Of a stretch of DNA of 64,000 bases, positions 57,051 through 64,000 are shown one piece after another (position 1 is the first letter of the stretch; each line of letters starts with the position of its first letter). Made by a program: the position numbers and the translations under genes. Origin of the DNA: CAYRNY01 sp964425755. GTDB lineage: Bacteria > Chloroflexota > Anaerolineae > Aggregatilineales > Aggregatilineaceae. Location: positions 1 through 64,000 of the forward strand of contig CAYRNY010000013.1 of the NCBI GenBank assembly GCA_964425755.1. Direction: 5' to 3'. The notes under the pieces were generated by a model that saw nothing but the letters and a program-made list of their open reading frames with translations, made no database searches and had not been told where the DNA came from.

Positions 57051-58391
57051 TTACAATGCCTGCTTCATATATGCCGGGATGTCGACTGCTTCACGCGGGC
57101 CGACGTTGACGGTCCAACCGGGCAGCTCTTCTTCCAGCTCGCCGGACAGCACCGCGACGTGCCCCGGCAGCACGATCTGTTTGCGGGTGACTTTGTCCGC
57201 GATCTCGAACTGCTTGACCGCCTTGGCGATGCGTTCGGCGTCAAACTTGCCCGCAGCCCAGGCGGTGAGTACGCTCATGCCTTCGGCGTCCGTGACGAGC
57301 AACCACGCGGGCATTCCCGCGCTCTCGACCTCGTTGGCGACGCTGAAGTAGGTAATGCTGAAGTTCGTCGTCACCAGCACAGGGTCATCTGGCGTGGGAT
57401 CGTTGATCTCGTACACGCCGGGCTGCACCTGGATCGGTTTCTGCGGGTCGGTGTAGATGTTTTCGCGCAGCACCAGCAGCGGGTAAGCGACCTCCGGCGC
57501 AAAGCGTTCGAGCACGACCACGCCGGCGTACTTGGCGATGGCCTGCGCCGCGAGCATTTCTTCTTCCGCGGGGTTGGCCGCGTCGCCAGGGAACGAGGCG
57601 ATCGGGTAGCCCAGCGGGCGGAAGTTTTTCTTGAGCGCCAACCGCCTGATCTGCGTGTTGAGCGTCAACATCCCTAGCATATCCGACGCGGCAGGGGCGA
57701 GCACCAGGTCGTTCACGCCGGCGTCTTTGATCTGGGTCGTCAACTCGGCAAGCTCGTCGAGTGTCGCGCCTTTCACGGCCAGCGGGGCCTGGTGCTCTTT
57801 GGCGAGCGCGGCCATCGCCTGCCAGTTTTCCTGTGTGGCGCAGCACAACAGCGGGTGTTCGCCATCGATCGCGCGCAGCCCGGCACGCAGCACCTCAGGG
57901 TCCTCGCCGATCAGTACCAACGGGCGATCGGTTGCTGCGCGCACGGCGTTGATCGCGGCGACGAATGCCTCTGCATCACCGGATGCGGCCTGCACCGCTA
58001 TACCGTCAAGTGCAAGGTCCCGGCCCACGTAGTCCACCGCGTATTTGGTTGCGGCGGCGGTCGTCGCCGTGATCGACTCGGGGGACTGTGTATCTCGCAC
58101 ACGGATGAAAAGCCCCGGTTTGTGGAAGAACCGCTTTTCGTGCCGGAACAACACAGTTTCGTTGCCGATCGACAGTTCGTGCCCGTTTGCGCTGAGTGTC
58201 ACCAGGCGCACGGGCGGTTCGGCAGCCTCGGAGAGTTGTGCTTTCGCTTCCTCGTTAACGTGCGGGCACGCGGACAACTCAATTTGCTTGGCAGCCAGCT
58301 TCATCGCGAACGCCAGACAGGTCGGAAAACCGCAGTCTTTGCAGTTGGTCTGCGGCAGAAGCTTGTAAATCTGAATCCCTGACAGGGCCAT
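57051..58391 (-). CDS. acsC: Corrinoid iron-sulfur protein large subunit (gamma)
   Basis: The 446-residue subunit carries an N-terminal [4Fe-4S] motif (NCKDCGFPTCLAFAMKL, Cys 17, 20 and 25, with a fourth Cys at 42), a TIM barrel and a C-terminal B12-binding domain (about 310-446; PVLVTTNFSITYF and VTDAEGMSVLTAWAAG). With AcsD it carries the methyl group to acetyl-CoA synthase. The start ATG has a GGAGG site within AAGGAGGTTACTC. It lies 21 bases after acsD. Confidence 0.94.
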   Translation of the reverse strand: MALSGIQIYKLLPQTNCKDCGFPTCLAFAMKLAAKQIELSACPHVNEEAKAQLSEAAEPPVRLVTLSANGHELSIGNETVLFRHEKRFFHKPGLFIRVRDTQSPESITATTAAATKYAVDYVGRDLALDGIAVQAASGDAEAFVAAINAVRAATDRPLVLIGEDPEVLRAGLRAIDGEHPLLCCATQENWQAMAALAKEHQAPLAVKGATLDELAELTTQIKDAGVNDLVLAPAASDMLGMLTLNTQIRRLALKKNFRPLGYPIASFPGDAANPAEEEMLAAQAIAKYAGVVVLERFAPEVAYPLLVLRENIYTDPQKPIQVQPGVYEINDPTPDDPVLVTTNFSITYFSVANEVESAGMPAWLLVTDAEGMSVLTAWAAGKFDAERIAKAVKQFEIADKVTRKQIVLPGHVAVLSGELEEELPGWTVNVGPREAVDIPAYMKQAL

Positions 58392-58412
58392 AATGAGTAA
58401 CCTCCTTTGCCG

Positions 58413-59378
58413 CTAGACTTTTTCCGGCACCGACATCAGCGCATCGATCGCGGCATTCACGCGTGCGATGCTTTGCGGGTGGCGCAGCACGATGATATCT
58501 GCGCCGGATTCGAGCAGCGTGATCGCGGTCAGCGTTTCCCAACTGATCGCGCGCTCTTGCCATTCGCCCCAGGTTTCGGGGACGCCTTCGCCGACTTTGG
58601 CTTCTTTTGTCTTCCAGGCTTCATAACCCGGCGTGACGATCATCGGCAACTGGGTCATCGCGTCGCCTTGCAGCGCGGCAAGGCGCAGCCGCTCCATCAC
58701 GGAGTAGCCGTATTCGATGCCGTAACCGAGCGCCCCAGTGGTGGGGTCCATCAGGATACGGTCCGGCGGCAAGCCCATATCGGTAATCAGGATGTTGAGC
58801 TGTTTCGCCAGGTTGACATCCATCGGCGTACGCGCGACGACGAGATGGTTGTTTGCCAGGGCCGCCGCGACGATAGTACGGTAGTTTTTGTCCTCGCAAA
58901 TACCGAGCGCGACACGCTCGCCTTTGGTTGCTTCTGCCACCGGCACGAGCAGTTCATTATCCAGATCGGCCTGTCCAGGACCGTAAACCAACAGCGGCAG
59001 GCCGCAGGCTTCCAGCACACGGCGGGTCGCATCGACCGCGGCGTCGGGCGTCAGCGGGGGGTCGGTTTGGCGCAGGTACAACACGATCAATCGTGCTCCT
59101 GCTGCCTCAGCAGCTTTGGCCCACGCTGCCGGATCGTCGATCACCTCTTGCCACGCGTCGAGCAACAAGGGCGACCAATCATCCGGGCGGGAGTTGGTGA
59201 TCTCGGCGGCGACGACCGGGCGGTGGGGCATGGCGTGTTCAAAGTGCATGAAGGGCAGGGTGCGCTCGCCGCCTACGGTCACGGTCTGCGCCCGGGTGCC
59301 ACCTTCGGCCTCGGTCGCGCCGAGGGTCACGGTACGTACAGCGCCAGACCATGAATCTTTCGGGATCTCGACACTCAT
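58413..59378 (-). CDS. acsD: Corrinoid iron-sulfur protein small subunit (delta)
   Basis: The 321-residue TIM-barrel subunit begins MSVEIPKDSWSGAVRTV-like, followed by TVGGERTLPFMHFEHAMPH, a typical AcsD/CdhD block. Other landmarks are RPVVAAEITNSRPDDW, DPTTGALGYGIEYGYSVMERLRL (about 220) and the C-terminal SWETLTAITLLESGADIIVLRHP (about 275-297). It forms the heterodimer with AcsC and helps to bind the corrinoid and the methyltransferase. It directly precedes acsC in the operon. Confidence 0.94.
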   Translation of the reverse strand: MSVEIPKDSWSGAVRTVTLGATEAEGGTRAQTVTVGGERTLPFMHFEHAMPHRPVVAAEITNSRPDDWSPLLLDAWQEVIDDPAAWAKAAEAAGARLIVLYLRQTDPPLTPDAAVDATRRVLEACGLPLLVYGPGQADLDNELLVPVAEATKGERVALGICEDKNYRTIVAAALANNHLVVARTPMDVNLAKQLNILITDMGLPPDRILMDPTTGALGYGIEYGYSVMERLRLAALQGDAMTQLPMIVTPGYEAWKTKEAKVGEGVPETWGEWQERAISWETLTAITLLESGADIIVLRHPQSIARVNAAIDALMSVPEKV

Positions 59379-59418
59379 AACTACTTTTCCCTTTCGTACA
59401 AAGCTTTTGCAGACATGT

Positions 59419-59796
59419 TCAGGACGCTTCTAGAAACGCTTCAGCACACACCGGGCACTGCCAGTTCGTATGACTGGGGCGCGCAGGGTGCTTCTTGTTC
59501 TCCAGCCCGACACATTCGCCACATTCGTGGAAGTCAGCACATTGCTGCTTGAACGCTTCGCGTGGGGATGCGGCGTAACGGAATGTGAACCCGTTATACT
59601 GGCCGTGAAGCTTGAGCTGGAGTTCAAGTTCCTGCCGGAGGTCCGTTGTGGCCCGTCCGACTTCGCGCGGAGTGAAGTTGCCATCCTGATCGAGGTAGCC
59701 GAGGATGAAACTGCCCGGCGATTTTTGCGTTACAAAGGCCCGGATAATGTCTAGAGTGAGCTGAAAAGGGCCTTCTCGAACCGTGCTGGTAGCCAT
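59419..59796 (-). CDS. Small CxxC protein within the acs operon, unknown family
   Basis: I do not recognise this 125-residue protein. Its N-terminal two thirds alternate helix and strand (LTLDIIRAFVTQ, FILGYLDQDGNF, VGRATTDLRQELELQL), while the last third has two CxxC pairs (CADFHECGECVGL about 86-95 and QCPVCAEAF about 114-120). That could bind zinc or an Fe-S cluster. An AAGGAGG ribosome site lies eight bases upstream of the ATG. Its position between the CBS-domain gene and acsD, in line with the operon, suggests a role in assembly or regulation of the CODH/ACS complex. Confidence 0.6.
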   Translation of the reverse strand: MATSTVREGPFQLTLDIIRAFVTQKSPGSFILGYLDQDGNFTPREVGRATTDLRQELELQLKLHGQYNGFTFRYAASPREAFKQQCADFHECGECVGLENKKHPARPSHTNWQCPVCAEAFLEAS

Positions 59797-59809
59797 TCTT
59801 GCCTCCTTA

Positions 59810-59838
59810 TATCCCGTTTGCCGTAGCGAAACGGGATA
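59810..59838. other. Perfect 10-bp stem-loop between CBS and CxxC genes
   Basis: TATCCCGTTT and AAACGGGATA pair around a nine-base loop in the 44-base gap. On the minus strand the stem ends just before the AAGGAGG ribosome site of the CxxC gene. There is no T-run. It could act as a stability or translation-control element in the operon mRNA. Confidence 0.5.
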
Positions 59839-59840
59839 AG

Positions 59841-60368
59841 CTATCGGCGCGTGTTGCGCCCTGGCCGGTCCCTGGGGTCGATCCGGCGTTTGGCTTCGTC
59901 GCGACGGCGGAAAAACGCGTCGAGCGGTTGCTCGCGTTCCGCGCGGATGCCCAGGTCTTTCAGAGCGTCGCGTTCCGGTGTGACGAGGTGGCGCAATAGG
60001 TGTGTGTATGACAGCATTGCTGCCGGGTAGGTTATGCCTTCCGCGTGGTGCATCATAAACAGCACACGCACGCCCTGGTCCTGCATGATCTGTGCCGCTG
60101 CTGCCAGCGGGATGTCCGGCGGGACCTGAGGGACACCTTCGGTCATCACGGCTTCTGCCGTCAGATCGCGGCAGTCGTCCCGCGTGTAGGCCCGGATCAG
60201 GTCGTCCTGGCTCACCACGCCGACCGCGTGCCCCTCAGCATCCAACACGACAACGGCTTCAACACCCTCGTCCAGCAGCCGCTGCGCGATGGTCACGACA
60301 GCTGTATCCGGCGCGCAGGTTGGAACCCCAACCGTCATGAGATCGCGCACGAGTTCGATGGGTGCCAT
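59841..60368 (-). CDS. Tandem CBS-domain protein
   Basis: The 175-residue protein has two CBS motifs (about 8-60: DLMTVGVPTCAPDTAV with VVSQDDLIRAYT; about 70-125: AVMTEGVPQVPPDIPL) and a basic C-terminal tail rich in Arg (DAFFRRRDEAKRRIDPRDRPG). CBS pairs bind adenosine nucleotides and sense energy state. Inserted between acsB and the other acs genes, it could adjust CODH/ACS activity or expression to ATP/AMP levels. That role is inference from position. Confidence 0.8.
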   Translation of the reverse strand: MAPIELVRDLMTVGVPTCAPDTAVVTIAQRLLDEGVEAVVVLDAEGHAVGVVSQDDLIRAYTRDDCRDLTAEAVMTEGVPQVPPDIPLAAAAQIMQDQGVRVLFMMHHAEGITYPAAMLSYTHLLRHLVTPERDALKDLGIRAEREQPLDAFFRRRDEAKRRIDPRDRPGRNTRR

Positions 60369-60396
60369 TGGGGAGTGTCCTCCGGTCTGCGCTGCG

Positions 60397-62691
60397 CTAG
60401 AAGATCGGGTCCATGATCAACGCCGGATGGTTATGTTGTTCCAGCCAGGCCAGCAGGTCTTCGACCGATGTCACCTGGCGTTCGTCTGCGATCTTGCCGA
60501 TCAGGTCAGGCTCGCCCTCGCGCTCCGCGACGGCCTGCAACTCGTCGGCCATCGTCTCCTTCAGGATGCTGCTCATCCACACCACGCGCTTGAACCCACC
60601 GTCGGCGGAGATGAATTTCGGGCTGATGAGGTAGAACTTGCCGACGCCCATCACGCCGGGAGTCTGCAAGCCGCCGCCTGCCATGCCCGCCAGCGTGCTG
60701 AAGGTCATCCCTGCCGGGGTCATGCTCGTGTCCTCGCGGCTGACGACCATCACGCCGTTCGCCTCAGGGATCAGCATCACGATGCACTCGAAGCAGCCGC
60801 ACGCGGTCATGGGGTTTTCCATGATCGAGTACATGGCGACCTCTTGAACCGTGCCGTGCGAGCCGCTCTTGGCATAGTCGTTGATGCCCGTCCAGTATCC
60901 TTTTTCGGGGTCGAGTAGCTCGCCCAGCTTGATCGGCTGGTTGGGACCGGTGGGATTGATGTTGTAGGATGCTTTGCAGTCCAGCCAGTTGTACGCCCCG
61001 CACAGGCCCAGGCGTTCCGGGCTGACGATGCACACGTGATCCGGCGCGAAGGACTGGCACAGCGTGCAGCTATAGAACTCGTCCACCGCGTTGTCGGTCA
61101 GGTCGGCCAGGCGCTTGTTGCGGAAGTCGTAGGATTCGCGGGCCTCTTCCAGCCAGGACTGGATTTTGTCGGGTTCGGTGTAGATCGTGACCTGCACCTT
61201 ATCGACAATAGCACCGAAATCGGCGTGGAAGCGGGCATGCAGAATCTTGCCGAAGTGTTCCAGGTTGAAACCTTTGTCAACGGCGGAGTTCGAGATGCGA
61301 ATCCAGGTGATGTCGCGCTGGCCGATGTGCTGGATGCCGGATGCACCGTTGATGAAATAGTGAATCTGGCGCTCAAGCACCGGCTCGAAGTCCTGCTGCA
61401 TCTGCCGCCCGGCGACCTCAACCACGATGCCCATATCCATGTGGCCCTGGGGGTCGATGTGTTCGAAACTGGGGCCGACAACCTCGATCTTGCCGTCGAC
61501 CACGTCATCCAGGTCGGCCATGCGCAGGTATTCGAAACAGCGCGAGTGCTTGCCGCCGAACTCGACGCGCATATCCGCCCGACGCACGACTTCGCCCTCA
61601 AAGGCGGAGCCATACGGCACCGGGACCGGCACATCCGCGACGCGCACCTTCACGCCGCGCACCTCGATGCATTTTTGGACCAGCATTTCCGCCCGTTCGA
61701 GATCGTCTTCGCCCTCGATGGTGTTGAACGGCATGCTGACCACGTGTTCGTAGGTCGTCACGCCGGTGGGCAGAATCTCGGGGATGATCGTGTCGGCGAT
61801 CACGGGGAAGCCGAAGTTGATCGCGCCGGCGGCAGCGGCGTACTTCAGGTCGTCCACTTCGCCCAGCGCCAGCACGAAGGCAAACACGCGCTCCTTGTTG
61901 TAGAGCAGGATATCACGCGCCATGCCACCTTTCAAGCCGCCGAACGTCAGGGCGGAGCGCACGGCAAACCCCAGCGCGTAGATCGCGCTGAGCGTGTCTG
62001 TGCCAAACGGGACCGTATAGGTGTCGTAGCCAAGCTCAACGCCTTCTTCGAGCAGTTGGTGAATGATGCTGCGCCCGTTGACGTTGCCGGACAGGAAGCA
62101 CAGGATGTTGCGGCGCTGGAGTTCGCGCACGATTTTGACCGCGACCTCGTTTGACTTGGCCGCGCCGACGATCGCCGCGAAACCGGGCATACGCCCGTCC
62201 ACAAGCTGAATACCCCAGGTCCGAAGCTGGATATCGTCGATCGGACCATTGAGACGCCCGTGCAGGCCGTCATCACCGCTGCCGTTATCCGGGCTGGTGA
62301 AGCTGGTTCCGGTGCCGCCAGCGAGGTGAACGCCCTCAAGCGGTTCCGGTTGCAGACCGTACACGAAGCGGATTGCCTCGATGGTCTCGGCAGCGAGCAG
62401 GGTCGCCATGCCACAGTCCAACGTTTCGCCCAGGTATGGCGTCCAGTGGTTGTCGGACGGGAGAGGGTGCAGGAGATCGCGCGCGTGTTGCAGGACCGAC
62501 TCAAGTTGCCCGATGGTTTCCACTTCCCAGCCGGTCATGCCGAAGATCAGCGGCAGGTAGTACGCGGTGTTTGGGAAGGTGACCGGGGTGTCTGGCCCTT
62601 TTTCTGCCAGTGCCCGCTGCAGCATGAGTTCGGCTTCGTTAACGAGTGCGTTGGCACCGCGTATCGCGCGGGTTGCAATATAACGAGACAT
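60397..62691 (-). CDS. acsB: Acetyl-CoA synthase (CODH/ACS beta subunit)
   Basis: The 764-residue protein condenses CO, the methyl group and CoA to acetyl-CoA at the nickel-iron A-cluster. Ligand Cys are visible: C542 and C545 in CTLCQSFAP, C554 in HVCIV, C564 in GLCGAYNW, and the Cys-Gly-Cys at 631-633 in ACGCFEC that holds the distal nickel. The N-terminal domain (1-310), which in bacteria contacts CODH, is present, unlike in archaeal CdhC. Length is slightly above the clostridial 729 residues. It lies 13 bases downstream of the CODH gene. Confidence 0.96.
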   Translation of the reverse strand: MSRYIATRAIRGANALVNEAELMLQRALAEKGPDTPVTFPNTAYYLPLIFGMTGWEVETIGQLESVLQHARDLLHPLPSDNHWTPYLGETLDCGMATLLAAETIEAIRFVYGLQPEPLEGVHLAGGTGTSFTSPDNGSGDDGLHGRLNGPIDDIQLRTWGIQLVDGRMPGFAAIVGAAKSNEVAVKIVRELQRRNILCFLSGNVNGRSIIHQLLEEGVELGYDTYTVPFGTDTLSAIYALGFAVRSALTFGGLKGGMARDILLYNKERVFAFVLALGEVDDLKYAAAAGAINFGFPVIADTIIPEILPTGVTTYEHVVSMPFNTIEGEDDLERAEMLVQKCIEVRGVKVRVADVPVPVPYGSAFEGEVVRRADMRVEFGGKHSRCFEYLRMADLDDVVDGKIEVVGPSFEHIDPQGHMDMGIVVEVAGRQMQQDFEPVLERQIHYFINGASGIQHIGQRDITWIRISNSAVDKGFNLEHFGKILHARFHADFGAIVDKVQVTIYTEPDKIQSWLEEARESYDFRNKRLADLTDNAVDEFYSCTLCQSFAPDHVCIVSPERLGLCGAYNWLDCKASYNINPTGPNQPIKLGELLDPEKGYWTGINDYAKSGSHGTVQEVAMYSIMENPMTACGCFECIVMLIPEANGVMVVSREDTSMTPAGMTFSTLAGMAGGGLQTPGVMGVGKFYLISPKFISADGGFKRVVWMSSILKETMADELQAVAEREGEPDLIGKIADERQVTSVEDLLAWLEQHNHPALIMDPIF

Positions 62692-62704
62692 AAGATGCGA
62701 CCTC

Positions 62705-64000
62705 CTATGTGTTGGCCGGGCCGTAGATCGCGGCCAGCCGTTCGTCTACCGGGAGTGCGTCCAGTTCGCGCATGCGCGCATCGCCACTACGCCCGAAGCG
62801 GTTCGGATCGTAGGCCGGCAGCCCGAGATCGGCGCGTTTCTGGTCGATGTGCGCCAGCGTGCGGCGGATCATCTCTTGCGCGTCGGCGACGAATTCCATC
62901 TTGCCGCCGTAAAGCTCTTCCCATCCCGCGCTGATGTAGTTCTGCACGATGTCGCTGTCGGATACGCGGTCGGGCATCCCGCTGACCGGCGAGGTGCCGC
63001 CGAAGATCACGTACGCGCCGGATGCGACACAGTAGGTGCCGATCGAGAGCGCTTTCTCGCTCATCCATTCGGGCGCAAGCCCGACGGCAGGCACCTGGTC
63101 GATATCATCGCCCAGGCCGCCCTCTTCGACCATCTGCGTCAGCACGGTGAGGATGCGCGTGTTGTCGACGCACGATCCCATATGTAGCACGGGCGGAATC
63201 CCGACCGTTTCGCAGATTTCGCGCAGTCCCGGCCCGACCTGGTCCAACCCCGCTTCGCCCAGCAGCAGGCCGAGCTTGGCGCTGGCGATCGCGCCGCAGC
63301 CGGTCTCGACGATCAACACGTCTTGTTTGAGCAGTTCTTGGGTCACAAACGTGTGCAGGTAGTCATGGCGGCTGCGCGGGTTGTTGCAGCCGACAATCGC
63401 CGCCACGCCGCGAATACGACCGCTCATGATCGCGTCATTCAGCGGGCGGAACGACGCCCGGTAGGTGCCGCCTAGCATGTAGTTGATGTATTCGTGTGAA
63501 AACCCGGGGACCAGATCCTCGCGGACATCGGGGATCTGCGTCTCGCCGCGATGCTTGAAGTTGTCGATCGCGTGGCGCAGAATGTCTTTGGCGATCGTCA
63601 GGGCGCGATGTTCGTCGAACTCGATGTGCGTCGCGCCCTTGATTTTGACTTTGGGCGACGTGGTGATCACCTGCGTGTGGAAGTTGCTCGCCAGGTCGAC
63701 CAGCGCCTGCATGATGCACTGCACGTCGACGACCATCGCTTCAACCGCGCCGGTCAGGATCGCAAGTTCCTGTTGCAGGAAGTTACCCGCTGCCGGGATG
63801 CCCTGGCGCATGAGGATCTCGTTCGCCGTGCAGCAGATCCCTGACAGGTTGACGCCTTTCGCGCCGGCAGCTTTCGCGTATTCGATGATCTCCGGCGTCT
63901 GGGACGCGGCGACGATCATCTCGCTGAGCGTGGGTTCGTGCCCGTGAACAACGACGTTCACCATGTCCTCTTTGAGCACACCGAGATTGGCCTGGCCCAA
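62705..64000 (-). CDS. acsA: Anaerobic carbon monoxide dehydrogenase catalytic subunit (3' part)
   Basis: Only the C-terminal 431 residues are in the window; the 5' end lies beyond base 64000, and family members have about 630-680 residues. C-cluster and fold motifs are clear: VNLSGICCTANEILMRQG, HMGSCVDNTRI, VETGCGAIASAKLGLL, VAAIVGCNNPR and GTYCVASGAYVIFGG. The enzyme reduces CO2 to CO, which passes to acetyl-CoA synthase. Immediate linkage to acsB supports the ACS-associated type (AcsA) over a stand-alone CooS. Confidence 0.95.
   Translation of the reverse strand: MGQANLGVLKEDMVNVVVHGHEPTLSEMIVAASQTPEIIEYAKAAGAKGVNLSGICCTANEILMRQGIPAAGNFLQQELAILTGAVEAMVVDVQCIMQALVDLASNFHTQVITTSPKVKIKGATHIEFDEHRALTIAKDILRHAIDNFKHRGETQIPDVREDLVPGFSHEYINYMLGGTYRASFRPLNDAIMSGRIRGVAAIVGCNNPRSRHDYLHTFVTQELLKQDVLIVETGCGAIASAKLGLLLGEAGLDQVGPGLREICETVGIPPVLHMGSCVDNTRILTVLTQMVEEGGLGDDIDQVPAVGLAPEWMSEKALSIGTYCVASGAYVIFGGTSPVSGMPDRVSDSDIVQNYISAGWEELYGGKMEFVADAQEMIRRTLAHIDQKRADLGLPAYDPNRFGRSGDARMRELDALPVDERLAAIYGPANT

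Overview
The window comes from a GC-rich bacterium, most likely an anaerobic Chloroflexota (Anaerolineae-like). This is inferred from the combination of a bacterial Wood-Ljungdahl (CODH/ACS) operon, a HisKA_3 two-component pair, a carbohydrate ABC importer without its own ATPase, and secreted proteins with Thr/Pro-rich linkers. No rRNA or other taxonomic marker is present, so the assignment is tentative.

Region 1 (1 to about 28.15 kb) is the right-hand part of an integrative, probably conjugative, element. Its right boundary lies in a tRNA-Asp(GTC) gene (28094-28166, minus), and a large serine recombinase gene runs into that tRNA from the other strand. Leftwards come a catalytically defective recombinase-like protein, a CHC2/Toprim primase, a cluster of GTGACA repeats, a DUF3987 helicase-like protein, an HTH / ImmA-IrrE peptidase / membrane-protein control module, two NarL-type regulators, and a long minus-strand type IV secretion-like block: two lipoproteins, a VirB6/TrbL-like protein, a bitopic protein, a small pilin-like protein, a PrgI/VirB3-like protein, a VirB4 ATPase, a type IA topoisomerase, a ribbon-helix-helix protein and two repeat-containing proteins of unknown function. 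That block is split by one terminator (10574-10607) and ended by another (1826-1854). An approximately 110-bp direct repeat near 10.7 and 11.7 kb brackets a small cargo segment. The first 1.7 kb is AT-richer cargo with a TIGR04255 protein. No relaxase, coupling protein or second attachment site is visible, so the element continues past the left edge.

Region 2 (28.2-34 kb) looks like ordinary chromosome: a secreted alpha/beta hydrolase, a secreted protein with three repeated domains, a response regulator/histidine kinase pair and an aldo/keto reductase.

Region 3 (35-49.4 kb) is a carbohydrate locus. A seven-gene minus operon (hydroxyacid dehydrogenase, cupin phosphoglucose isomerase, VOC protein, FGGY kinase, shikimate-dehydrogenase-like enzyme, KDPG aldolase, SIS protein) diverges from a GntR/HutC regulator and an ABC binding protein with two permeases. 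The two promoters overlap at their -10 boxes, and a 7-bp inverted repeat sits where the regulator could block both. Next come 3-hexulose-6-phosphate synthase and 6-phospho-3-hexuloisomerase genes, diverging from a transaldolase-like aldolase and 2-keto-3-deoxygluconate kinase.

Region 4 (49.4-64 kb and beyond) is a minus-strand Wood-Ljungdahl carbonyl/methyl-branch operon: CODH (cut by the window edge), acetyl-CoA synthase, a CBS-domain protein, a small CxxC protein, both corrinoid iron-sulfur protein subunits, the corrinoid-activating ferredoxin/ATPase, the methyltransferase AcsE, a fused MetV-MetF methylene-THF reductase, two CooC-type ATPases and a GltD-like flavoprotein.
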